A stretch of 51,625 nt of DNA from NCBI GenBank assembly GCA_937952895.1, contig CALFYC010000090.1:1-51625 (forward strand), read 5' to 3'. The notes below the pieces were generated by a model. That model saw only the letters and a list, made by a program, of their open reading frames with translations. It was not told the origin of the DNA and searched no databases. Below, piece after piece: positions 8,966 to 17,601 of this stretch. The DNA comes from an uncultured Neisseriaceae bacterium (lineage in GTDB: Bacteria; Pseudomonadota; Gammaproteobacteria; Burkholderiales; UBA11063). The position numbers were made by a program, and so were the translations under genes. Position 1 is the first letter of the stretch. Each line of letters opens with the position of its first letter.

Positions 8966-10162
8966 ATGAAACAAAAATTTTATTCAAATATTGATGAACA
9001 AATTCAGTCTATTACCAATGATAAATTATTAAAAAATGAACGTATTATTGATACACCTCAAGCACCTAGCTTAACTTTAAAAGATGGATCTCATTTAATT
9101 AACTTTTGTGCTAATAACTATTTAGGTTATGCTGATGATCAAGAGTTACTTGAAATAGCCAAAACTGCTTTAGATAAATATGGTTACGGTATGGCATCAG
9201 TGCGATTTATTTGTGGAACACATTCGATTCATAAAGATTTAGAAAGTGCTATTAGTGATTTTTTAGGTTTTGAAGATACTATTTTATATAGTTCTTGTTT
9301 TGATGCAAATGGGGGATTATTTGAAACATTATTAACTGATGCAGATGCCATAATTTCTGATGAACTTAATCATGCTTCAATCATCGATGGAATACGTTTA
9401 TGTAAAGCTAAGCGTTTCAGATATAAAAATAACAATATGCAAGATTTGGAACAACAATTAATTGATGCAGATAAATCTGGCGCAAGATTTAAAATGATTG
9501 CAACTGATGGCGTATTTTCTATGGATGGCATTATTGCTAACTTAAAAGGCATCTGTGATCTTGCTGATAAATATAACGCCATTGTGATGGTTGATGATTC
9601 ACATGCAACAGGTTTTACTGGTAAAAATGGTCGTGGAACTCCAGAATTTTGTGGGGTTGAAGGACGAATTGATATTATGACTGGAACTTTAGGTAAAGCA
9701 TTAGGTGGTGCATCTGGTGGCTATGTATCTGCTAAGTCAAATATTGTTAAATTACTTAGAAATAAATCTCGCCCATATTTATTTTCTAACTCACTAGCAC
9801 CAACCATTACTTATACAACATTAAAAGTTATAGAAAAAGTAAAAGCAGGTAATGATTTACGTGAAAAATTAGAAAGAAATAAACAATTATTTCGAGACGG
9901 ATTATCTAAAGCAGGATTTGATTTAGTTCCTGGAGAACACCCAATTATTCCAGTAATGTTATATGATGAAAAATTGGCTGTTACATTTGCTGATAAACTA
10001 TTAAATCACGGAATTTATGTAATCCCATTTTCTTATCCGGTAGTTCCCAAAGGAAGAGCCAGAATACGCACCCAAATGTCTGCTAAACACAATAAAGAAC
10101 AAATCGAAAAAGCTATTGAAGCATTTACAATTGTTGGACGTGAATTAAATATTATCAAATAA
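8966..10162 (+). CDS. kbl: Glycine C-acetyltransferase (2-amino-3-ketobutyrate CoA ligase)
   Basis: A 398-aa PLP enzyme of the alpha-oxoamine synthase family. It cleaves 2-amino-3-ketobutyrate with CoA to glycine and acetyl-CoA, the second step of threonine degradation. Visible landmarks are FCANNYLGYADD near the N-terminus, GTHSIHKDLE, DELNHASIIDGIRL, the cofactor-binding VDDSHATGF, and the PLP lysine in TGTLGKALGGASGGY. The C-terminal region (IRTQMSAKHNKEQIEKAI) also matches Kbl. Length equals the E. coli enzyme (398 aa). It is 35 bp upstream of tdh on the same strand, the usual kbl-tdh order, which separates it from the paralogous BioF and HemA enzymes. Confidence 0.96.
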   Translation: MKQKFYSNIDEQIQSITNDKLLKNERIIDTPQAPSLTLKDGSHLINFCANNYLGYADDQELLEIAKTALDKYGYGMASVRFICGTHSIHKDLESAISDFLGFEDTILYSSCFDANGGLFETLLTDADAIISDELNHASIIDGIRLCKAKRFRYKNNNMQDLEQQLIDADKSGARFKMIATDGVFSMDGIIANLKGICDLADKYNAIVMVDDSHATGFTGKNGRGTPEFCGVEGRIDIMTGTLGKALGGASGGYVSAKSNIVKLLRNKSRPYLFSNSLAPTITYTTLKVIEKVKAGNDLREKLERNKQLFRDGLSKAGFDLVPGEHPIIPVMLYDEKLAVTFADKLLNHGIYVIPFSYPVVPKGRARIRTQMSAKHNKEQIEKAIEAFTIVGRELNIIK

Positions 10163-10197
10163 AATTTACACTTACTAATAATATATTAGGATAAATT

Positions 10198-11268
10198 ATG
10201 ACCAAAATGAAAGCATTAGCTAAACTTAAGCCAGAGCCAGGAATTTGGATGACTGAAGTCGAAGTTCCTCAAATTAAAGATCATGAAGTATTAATTAAAA
10301 TTAAAAAAACTGCAATTTGTGGAACTGATTTACATATTTACAAATGGGACCAATGGGCAGAGCAAACAATTAAAGTTCCAATGCATGTGGGACATGAGTT
10401 TGTTGGTGAAATCGTTGAAATTGGTAAAACAGTTTCTGAAAATCTAAAAATTGGTGATCGTGTATCTGGTGAGGGTCATATTGTATGCGGTAAATGTAGA
10501 AATTGTCGTGGAGGAACTTTCCATTTATGTCCACATACTATTGGACTTGGAGTTAACCGTCCTGGTGCATTTGCTGAATATTTAGCTATGCCTTCATTTA
10601 ACGTATTCAAATTACCAGATTATATTGATGATAATATTGCAAGTATGCTAGATCCATTTGGTAACGCAGTTCATACTGCACTTGCATTTGACTTGATTAG
10701 TGAAGATGTTTTAATTACTGGAGCAGGCCCTATTGGTTGTATGGCAGCCGCAATATGTAAAAAAGTTGGTGCTAAAAATGTAGTTATTACTGATATTAAC
10801 CCATATCGCTTAGAGCTAGCTAAAAAAATGGGTGCTGATGTTGCAGTCAATGTGAGTGACTGCAAAACCGATAAAGAGATCGAAGTAAAACTACGTGGAA
10901 TTATGCACGAAATTGGTATGGAGGAAGGATTTGATGTCGGTTTAGAAATGTCTGGGGTTGAACCATCAATTCATGCAATGATTGACCTCATGATTAATGG
11001 TGGGAAAATTGCCATGCTTGGAATAAGTGGTAAAAATGTAGTAATTGATTGGGATAAAATCGTATTTAAAGGTCTTACCATGAAAGGTATTTACGGACGT
11101 GAAATGTTTGAAACTTGGTATAAGATGGTATCATTAGTAAAATCTGGACTAGATGTTAGCCAAGTTATAACCCATATACTTCCCGTTAATGAATTTGCTA
11201 AAGGTTTTGAATTAATGAAAGCAGGACATTCAGGTAAAGTGATTCTTGATTGGTCGCAATTATCATAA
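10198..11268 (+). CDS. tdh: L-threonine 3-dehydrogenase
   Basis: A 356-aa zinc-dependent medium-chain dehydrogenase that oxidises threonine to 2-amino-3-ketobutyrate with NAD+, feeding Kbl. The catalytic zinc ligands are in ICGTDLHIYKWD and HVGHEFVGE; the structural zinc site is CGKCRNCRGGTFHLC. The Rossmann motif is VLITGAGPIGCMAA. The segment GLGVNRPGAFAEYLAMP and the FGNAVHTAL helix match Tdh rather than sorbitol or alcohol dehydrogenases. It is slightly longer than E. coli Tdh (341 aa). It sits 35 bp after kbl and 39 bp before the flavoprotein gene, so probably in one transcript. Confidence 0.96.
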   Translation: MTKMKALAKLKPEPGIWMTEVEVPQIKDHEVLIKIKKTAICGTDLHIYKWDQWAEQTIKVPMHVGHEFVGEIVEIGKTVSENLKIGDRVSGEGHIVCGKCRNCRGGTFHLCPHTIGLGVNRPGAFAEYLAMPSFNVFKLPDYIDDNIASMLDPFGNAVHTALAFDLISEDVLITGAGPIGCMAAAICKKVGAKNVVITDINPYRLELAKKMGADVAVNVSDCKTDKEIEVKLRGIMHEIGMEEGFDVGLEMSGVEPSIHAMIDLMINGGKIAMLGISGKNVVIDWDKIVFKGLTMKGIYGREMFETWYKMVSLVKSGLDVSQVITHILPVNEFAKGFELMKAGHSGKVILDWSQLS

Positions 11269-11307
11269 AGAATATTAGAGCTAAAATTAGATTAAAATGG
11301 AGACATA

Positions 11308-12351
11308 ATGGAAAAATCCTTTGACTGGGCCGTAATTGGAGCTGGACCTGCAGGAATAGCCGTAGTTGGGCAACTAATTGATAAAGGCATTACTCCAAGT
11401 AAAATTCTTTGGATTGATCCTAAATTTGCTGTTGGTGATTTCGGTTTATATTGGAATCAAGTATCAAGTAATACAATTGTTAAACTATTTAATGATTATC
11501 TAAATCATTTAAATGCATTTGAATATAATGATCGCCCAGGTTTTACTTTAGATAAACTTCCGCCGGATGAAACATGCAAGCTTGGAATTATGGCAAAACC
11601 TTTACAATGGGTCACTGATCGCCTACTTAATAAAGTAACTGGGTTAAAAGCTCATGTGGATAAATTATGTTTAACTAAACGTAAATGGCAATTACAATTA
11701 AATAACAATGAGATCCTTAAAGCCAAAAATGTAGTTATTGCAACTGGAGCAAAGCCCAGAACCATGGAAGCACCAGATAATGTGGAAACTATTAGCCTAT
11801 ATGATGCATTAGATCCACATAAATTAGCCAAAAAATGTTCAACTAATGATACTGTTGCCGTATTTGGTGCATCCCATTCAGCTATAATTATTTTACAAGC
11901 ATTACTTGATTTAAATGTTAAGCATGTAATTAATTTTTATACCTCACCATTAAAATTTGCCCTAAATGTTAATGGCAATATTTTATTTGATAATACAGGT
12001 CTGAAAGGCAATGCTGCAATTTGGGCTCAAGAAAATATTAATGGAATATTACCTCATAATCTTACACGTATTTATTCATCAAAAGATAATGTTGCGACAT
12101 ATTTACCACAATGTTCCAAAGTAATTCATGCAATCGGTTTTGACCGCCGAGCACCAATCATAGATGGGTTTCCAGAATGGAATTATAACCAAGCAACTGG
12201 AGTTGTTGCGCCTGGATTATTTGCTGTAGGAATTGGTTTTCCTGAAAGTAAAATAGATATTTTTGGTAATACTGAACTTAGGGTTGGATTATGGAAATTT
12301 ATGGAATACTTCGATCGAGCAATTCCTTTATGGCTACAATATAGCACTTAA
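11308..12351 (+). CDS. FAD-dependent pyridine nucleotide-disulphide-type oxidoreductase
   Basis: A 347-aa flavoprotein. The N-terminus carries the FAD-binding fingerprint VIGAGPAGIAVV (residues 9-20). ATGAKPR near residue 146 and the later C-terminal APGLFAVGIGFPESKIDIFGNTELRVG give the second FAD-contact regions. A second nucleotide-binding fold begins at VAVFGASHSAIII. No CxxxxC redox pair is visible, so it is not a classic disulphide reductase; it more resembles monooxygenase-like or thioredoxin-reductase-like single-domain flavoproteins. A Shine-Dalgarno GGAG lies before the ATG. It is between tdh and the ClC gene with short gaps, but the substrate cannot be inferred. Confidence 0.75.
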   Translation: MEKSFDWAVIGAGPAGIAVVGQLIDKGITPSKILWIDPKFAVGDFGLYWNQVSSNTIVKLFNDYLNHLNAFEYNDRPGFTLDKLPPDETCKLGIMAKPLQWVTDRLLNKVTGLKAHVDKLCLTKRKWQLQLNNNEILKAKNVVIATGAKPRTMEAPDNVETISLYDALDPHKLAKKCSTNDTVAVFGASHSAIIILQALLDLNVKHVINFYTSPLKFALNVNGNILFDNTGLKGNAAIWAQENINGILPHNLTRIYSSKDNVATYLPQCSKVIHAIGFDRRAPIIDGFPEWNYNQATGVVAPGLFAVGIGFPESKIDIFGNTELRVGLWKFMEYFDRAIPLWLQYST

Positions 12352-12364
12352 ATAAATAACTTTA

Positions 12365-13642
12365 ATGGATAAGCTTATGCTAAAAGCTAATCTTAACAAA
12401 AATAATTTAAAATTATTCATTTTTGCCATTCTAATTGGTGTATTTTCTGTAATCTTTGCAAAATCAGTAGATTGGGCCTTTGCAATATTCTTAAAATTAA
12501 CCCCAATATTACATTATTGGTTACTTTTATATATCCCATGTGGATTTTTAGTAATTACATTTCTCGTTACTCGCTACTTTCCAGAAGCCGCAGGTAGTGG
12601 AATTCCTCAAGCACTCTCTATTGGGAAAGTCACAAGTGATACAAAATTAAAAATCTTGTTTTATCCGCGCTTAATTATTTCCAAATATATTACTATTGTT
12701 GCTGGAACATTATTCGGTGCAACAATTGGACGCGAAGGACCAACTATTCAAATTGGAGCAACCATCTTATCTTTTTCAGCAAAACACCTAACCATTAATC
12801 AACGTAAAACCTTATTAAAAATTGGTGCTGCAGCTGGGCTTGCCGCAGCTTTTAATACTCCATTAGGTGGAATTGTATTTGCTTTAGAAGAATTATTTAA
12901 AGGTAAAACACTTAAATTATCTTTATTGAAAATTGCAGTTATTGCAACTTCTGGAATTGTAACGATTACATGCTTAGGTAATACCTCATATTTTGGGCGA
13001 GTGGAACGTGGATTATTATTTTATAATCTTGGAAAAATCACTCTACCTATAATCTTTATTGGTGTTTTATCTGGATTACTTGCATTTATTTTTTCTAAGG
13101 CAATTTACTATGCAACACTTAGTAGGAACAGTTTTCTGAATAAATTTCGTATAGAACATCCGTTAATTAATTCTTGTATATGTGGTTTTTTAGTTGCCAT
13201 TGTTGGATTAGTTTCACATAATCTTTCATTTGGTAATGGTTATGCCGAAAGTATTCTCGCTCTTTCTAATCAAGAACATTTGCCCAAACTTTATGTCTTA
13301 TATAAAATGGCAGGCTCGATTTTATCTACAAGTTCAGGGGTTCCTGGTGGTTATTTTGCAACTTCATTATCAATTGGTAATGGCGTAGGAAGTCTAATAC
13401 ATGGAATTTTACAAATTGATATTCCACTACAACAATATTATCTATTAGGAATGGTAGCTTTTTTAGCTGCAATTACTCAAGCACCGATAACAGCAATCAC
13501 TATGGTATTACAAATAACCTCATCACAAATTTTTACTTTGCCACTTATGATAACAGCACTAATCTCAACTTTCATCGCAAGTTTATTAGGTAAAAGTATT
13601 TATCATTACCAAATCAATAATCTTATTATAATTAACAAATAG
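12365..13642 (+). CDS. ClC family chloride channel/Cl-/H+ antiporter
   Basis: A 425-aa membrane protein with the three ClC selectivity-filter motifs: GSGIPQ (about residue 78), GREGPTIQIG (about 120) and GVPGGYFATSL (about 325). The gating glutamate in GREGP is present. ALEELF aligns with the IIEEM segment of E. coli ClcA, whose second glutamate carries protons, so a proton-coupled exchanger is more likely than a passive channel. Two start codons are possible, ATG at 12365 and the in-frame ATG at 12377. The gene begins 13 bp after the flavoprotein stop, suggesting cotranscription. In other bacteria ClC antiporters help in acid resistance. No CBS domain is attached. Confidence 0.92.
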   Translation: MDKLMLKANLNKNNLKLFIFAILIGVFSVIFAKSVDWAFAIFLKLTPILHYWLLLYIPCGFLVITFLVTRYFPEAAGSGIPQALSIGKVTSDTKLKILFYPRLIISKYITIVAGTLFGATIGREGPTIQIGATILSFSAKHLTINQRKTLLKIGAAAGLAAAFNTPLGGIVFALEELFKGKTLKLSLLKIAVIATSGIVTITCLGNTSYFGRVERGLLFYNLGKITLPIIFIGVLSGLLAFIFSKAIYYATLSRNSFLNKFRIEHPLINSCICGFLVAIVGLVSHNLSFGNGYAESILALSNQEHLPKLYVLYKMAGSILSTSSGVPGGYFATSLSIGNGVGSLIHGILQIDIPLQQYYLLGMVAFLAAITQAPITAITMVLQITSSQIFTLPLMITALISTFIASLLGKSIYHYQINNLIIINK

Positions 13643-13664
13643 GCTAATATTTAAGACCTATTTG
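13636..13664. terminator. Stem-loop between convergent genes
   Basis: CAAATAGG (13636-13643) and CCTATTTG (13657-13664) form an 8-bp perfect stem with a 13-nt loop, overlapping the ClC stop codon. It sits at the convergence of the ClC gene and the kinase gene and may terminate both transcripts. T-runs are weak. Confidence 0.4.
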
Positions 13665-13703
13665 CTTTAGCTAATTCTAACATTTTCGAGCCACATAGTT
13701 GAT

Positions 13704-15638
13704 TTACAACATCTGCACTAAAACTTTTGGTAATACTTTTATGTTTAATTCTTGAACTTTATCCATTAATTTCTTATTTGCGTAATGGCTTGTTACTAAT
13801 ATTGATTTTGCTACTGAGACCCTAGAAATAACATCTAAACCATTAATACGTTCTTTTAATAATTCATAATCCGAAAGTAATATAACATTAGATTTTTCTG
13901 CTTCACTTAAATCATTTATAAATTCAATTACTTCATATCCAGATTCAAAATGTTTGATTTTTACTTCAGAATCAATTGATTTGAGCCAATTATCCCAGGC
14001 TCCATGAACTGATACATCATCATCTAAAATTACAATTAAATTATCTTTCGTAAATTCTATTTTTGTGGCAATCCAGTCTGGTGCTTCAATTGTTGGAAAA
14101 GTCAAAATCATTTTAGTTCCAAGTCCAGGGTTTGATTCTATTTGAAGAATACCATCACTTTTTGCTAATGTATCACGAATTTGCTCAAATCCAATTCCTC
14201 TACCACCAACTTTATTCGCAGTTACCACAATATTATTTAATATTTTTTGCTTCACTTCATCAGGCATACCAACACCATTATCTTCAATAATAACCCGCAA
14301 TTGATTATTTTCAAGATTAACTGATAGCTTTATTTGGCCATGCTTCTCTGGTAAAGCTTCAACTGCATTATTTAGAAGGTTTGAAATCATACGTTTAAAT
14401 AAACTAGACACCGTATTAATAAAGATAAATGCACTATCTTTACTAATTTCATGATTAAACGTAATAGCAAAAGGACTATATTGAGATTTTTTCTCACTTA
14501 ATATGGATAAAATCTCACAAGATACTAAGACTGGACCATTCGTTTCTTTGGAATTATTTATTATTTCTTCTGGGCTTTTATAACTATTTAGCAGATGGTG
14601 TGCAATATCATAAATACGGTCAGTTGCCTGCCTTAATACATCACGAGTGCCTTCTGGTAAATTTTCGCAGGATTTAAGCATAACTGATATTGCCATTATT
14701 GGAGAACCTATATCATGAGCTACTTGATTTACAATTTTTCTAAATTTTTCCTGTTCTTCAATTACTGTTAATAAATGTTGCTTTTCAGCTTCTGCTTTTT
14801 GACGCTGGCTTTCAACCCTTTGCGCATCATTTTCAGCCCTTAATCTTTCCTGCTCTAATCTATCTGTAATATCTACAGCAACACCTAAAATTCCAATTAA
14901 ATTACCATTTTTATCTAATAATGGACTTTTTTCACTTCTAACAATTTGCGATAATCCATTTTCATTATGAACTGTCAAGTTATCATCTTCTGACACATGA
15001 ACATTACCAGTTTCAATTACATATTTATCATTTCTAATAAATTTTTCAGCTATACCTTTATCCACCAACCCCCACGGTAAATCATAATCAGTTTTATTAA
15101 AAATTTCTGAGGAGTGTTTAAATCCGCATACACTGGCAAAATTTTGGTTGCATCCAATATATACAGAATCTAAATTCTTCCAGTACATATATCCGGGAGA
15201 ATTCTTAACAATAAAGTTGATATCTATATCTAAATAGTTATTTTCTTTAACCTCAGTTAAATCATGCAAAACCCCTATAATAGCTACAATATCCCCTTTT
15301 TCATCAATTAAAGGATATTTCTTATTTTTAAATACAATTCTTACAGCATCTTTACTATCACCCATAATAATACTAATATCAATTGTCTTATGTTCTTTTG
15401 TATCGATAACATATTGATCTGCTTTTTGGTTATTAACTAATATTTCAGGATTTACAAATTTGCTTAGGATATCAGTATCAGATAAACCGATAATTTGAGA
15501 AGGTGACATAAAACCTGTTAAGTTTGCAAAATTTTGATTACATCCTGCATATTTTAAATTTAAACCTTTATAGTATATATATCCAGGCAAAAATTTAATA
15601 ACTTGGTTAAGTATCATTAAAGTATTGATATCATTCAT
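13704..15638 (-). CDS. PAS-PAS hybrid sensor histidine kinase with C-terminal receiver (frameshifted end)
   Basis: A 644-aa predicted cytoplasmic sensor kinase with no membrane segment. Order: PAS1 (about 10-130), PAS2 (about 140-265, YWKNLDSVYIGCNQNF through GILGVAVDITD), a Gln/Glu-rich coiled coil (265-300), the dimerisation/phosphoacceptor helix with VAHDIGSP (His near 308), an HATPase domain (N box NLLNNAVEAL, G1 EDNGVGMP, G2 GGRGIGFEQ, about 400-505), then a receiver (about 515-640) with acidic LDDD, likely phospho-Asp in LLSDYELL, LVTSHYAN and Lys in LPK. The frame ends VLVQML, but a one-base shift in the AAAA run at 13725-13728 gives SFSADVVNQLCG and further residues to a stop at 13651, resembling the paralogue's LASEISIVI. 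The restored protein would have about 662 aa. It lies 33 bp after the paralogous kinase in the megasynthase unit. Confidence 0.88.
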   Translation of the reverse strand: MNDINTLMILNQVIKFLPGYIYYKGLNLKYAGCNQNFANLTGFMSPSQIIGLSDTDILSKFVNPEILVNNQKADQYVIDTKEHKTIDISIIMGDSKDAVRIVFKNKKYPLIDEKGDIVAIIGVLHDLTEVKENNYLDIDINFIVKNSPGYMYWKNLDSVYIGCNQNFASVCGFKHSSEIFNKTDYDLPWGLVDKGIAEKFIRNDKYVIETGNVHVSEDDNLTVHNENGLSQIVRSEKSPLLDKNGNLIGILGVAVDITDRLEQERLRAENDAQRVESQRQKAEAEKQHLLTVIEEQEKFRKIVNQVAHDIGSPIMAISVMLKSCENLPEGTRDVLRQATDRIYDIAHHLLNSYKSPEEIINNSKETNGPVLVSCEILSILSEKKSQYSPFAITFNHEISKDSAFIFINTVSSLFKRMISNLLNNAVEALPEKHGQIKLSVNLENNQLRVIIEDNGVGMPDEVKQKILNNIVVTANKVGGRGIGFEQIRDTLAKSDGILQIESNPGLGTKMILTFPTIEAPDWIATKIEFTKDNLIVILDDDVSVHGAWDNWLKSIDSEVKIKHFESGYEVIEFINDLSEAEKSNVILLSDYELLKERINGLDVISRVSVAKSILVTSHYANKKLMDKVQELNIKVLPKVLVQML

Positions 15639-15671
15639 ACTTAAAATTCCAAAATATTTATTTTCCTTTTT

Positions 15672-17576
15672 TTACCACTTTTCAGATAGCTCTTTCAAGG
15701 TTTTGAGATCAGTTTTTAAAATAACTTTTATGTATTCAGGAACATTTATTGAACTTTTATTTCCAGAAATTATATAGATGTTATTGTACCCTTTATTGTA
15801 GATTATATCAGCAATTTGAACACCCGTAATATCTTTATTATCAAAATTATTATCTAAGCATATCTTGGCATCTTTTGAATGATTTAGAATATTATTTAGG
15901 AAATTTTCTGGGTCTGAATATTTTATTACTTTCTTTCCTTTAAAGGCGAACAATGCTAGTGTATCCATAAATAATTGATCATCATCAACTATAATAATTT
16001 CCGCTTCTTTTCCACTTTCACTAAACTTTTCAACATTTTCAGAATTTTGCTTTTTAATTACAATTGAAATTTCTGAAGCTAATTGTTTCGGTAGGATCTT
16101 AGTTTTAATTTTTTTCACAAGTTGCTGAACTTGCTTATTTGCATAATGGCTAGTCACTAAAATGGACTCTCCTATTTTCGTCCTTTTTATAACATCTAGG
16201 CCATTTAAATTTTGATTTAATAATTCAAAATCGGTTAATAGTAGTATTTTTTTCTTTTCTTCGGGAGTAACTGTATTAATAAAATTTACTGCATCTTCGC
16301 CATAAGTAAAATGCTTTAATTTAAGCCATGGTGCATCTGTTTTAAAACGCCTATCCCATGCTCCATGTATTGAAGAATCATCATCTAAAATAACAACACA
16401 ATCATGATCTAAAATACTAATTTCACTTGCGATCCAATTAGGCGTTTCAAACCTAGGAAAACTTAGTATTATAGTAGTTCCTTCCCCAGATTTGGATATA
16501 ATATTAATTTTTCCATCACTAGGTTTTAGCATATCCATAACTTGTGTTAAGCCAATTCCATGACCATTTTTCTTTCCAGCAGTAACAGATTTACCTGATA
16601 ATATCTTATTAATTAACTCTGGAGACAATCCTTTTCCATTGTCTTCAACAATAACATCAATATTATTTTTAGAAGCCTGGATCTTTAAAATAACCTTTCC
16701 ACCAATTTTATTGTTCAATGCATCAACAGAATTATTTATTAAATTTGAAATTGCTCTTTTGAATGCGCTAGGTTCAGCTTTAATAAAAGCAAAAGTACCA
16801 CCATCTTTAAAATCATGCTCAAATTTAACTAGATGATTTTTATATTGAAAACCTTTCTCTGATAATAGTTGTAGTAACATTGACGATAAAAGTATTGCTT
16901 CAGACTGCTCGTTTAAATCATCTTGAATACTAGCTTTAGGGACATACATGTTTAATACATTATTCGTTATACCAGATATATTTAATGCAATTTCTCTTAA
17001 CATAATTCGTATATCTTCCGGAAGATTAGTGTAAGATTCAATTAACATTCTTAAACTAGCTAAAGGAGATCCTATATCATGAACCATCTGATCAACTATT
17101 TTTTTAAATTGTTGTTGTTCAACAATTGATCTTTTATGTACAGCATTCTCTATTTCTAAACGTTCCTTTTCTTTACTATCTGTAATATCAACCGAGACTC
17201 CAAGAATACCTACAATTTTTCCATTTTTATCAATAAGTGGAAATTTTTCACTTCTCAAAATAATAGAATTTCCATCTTCATTTTTTATCCCCAAATTTTC
17301 TTCAGTAACTATAAATTTTCCTGTTTTAATAACTTCTTGGTCAGCTCGAACATTATGATTCGCTGTTTCTGGCATTATAGAAGCCCAAGGCATATCATAT
17401 TCACTAATACCAATAATTTCTGAAGGTTCATCAAGCCCAATAAGTGTTGCAAAATTTTTGTTACACCCAATATAAACTGAATCTAAATTTTTCCAATATA
17501 TATGACCAGGACCATATTTAACAATATATTCTACGTCCACATCTGGCAGAGTAAATTTTGATATTTTGGATCGCAT
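15672..17576 (-). CDS. PAS hybrid sensor histidine kinase with two receivers
   Basis: A 634-aa soluble kinase paralogous to the next gene. I choose the ATG at 17576 because GGAG lies 8 nt upstream; the in-frame TTG at 17582 is too close to it. Order: one PAS domain (about 10-130, YWKNLDSVYIGCNKNF to GILGVSVDITD), phosphoacceptor helix MVHDIGSPL (His near 168), HATPase (N box NLINNSVDAL, EDNGKGLS, GHGIGLTQ; about 265-375), receiver 1 (about 385-500; LDDDSSIHGAWD, phospho-Asp in LLTDFELL, LVTSHYAN, LPK) and receiver 2 (about 520-634; IIVDDDQ, Asp in ICLDNNF, YIISGNK, LKTD). Such kinases signal by intramolecular phosphorelay to a separate output protein, none of which is in the window. It begins about 25 bp after the megasynthase stop, so it is probably cotranscribed and may sense a condition or metabolite tied to that pathway. 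Confidence 0.88.
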   Translation of the reverse strand: MRSKISKFTLPDVDVEYIVKYGPGHIYWKNLDSVYIGCNKNFATLIGLDEPSEIIGISEYDMPWASIMPETANHNVRADQEVIKTGKFIVTEENLGIKNEDGNSIILRSEKFPLIDKNGKIVGILGVSVDITDSKEKERLEIENAVHKRSIVEQQQFKKIVDQMVHDIGSPLASLRMLIESYTNLPEDIRIMLREIALNISGITNNVLNMYVPKASIQDDLNEQSEAILLSSMLLQLLSEKGFQYKNHLVKFEHDFKDGGTFAFIKAEPSAFKRAISNLINNSVDALNNKIGGKVILKIQASKNNIDVIVEDNGKGLSPELINKILSGKSVTAGKKNGHGIGLTQVMDMLKPSDGKINIISKSGEGTTIILSFPRFETPNWIASEISILDHDCVVILDDDSSIHGAWDRRFKTDAPWLKLKHFTYGEDAVNFINTVTPEEKKKILLLTDFELLNQNLNGLDVIKRTKIGESILVTSHYANKQVQQLVKKIKTKILPKQLASEISIVIKKQNSENVEKFSESGKEAEIIIVDDDQLFMDTLALFAFKGKKVIKYSDPENFLNNILNHSKDAKICLDNNFDNKDITGVQIADIIYNKGYNNIYIISGNKSSINVPEYIKVILKTDLKTLKELSEKW

Positions 17577-17601
17577 ATTCAATACTCCATAATGCTAATC
17601 G

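Noticed and set aside
13720..13730. Programmed ribosomal frameshift in the kinase
   Set aside because: The A run is only four bases and no stimulatory structure is evident; mutation or base-call error is simpler.
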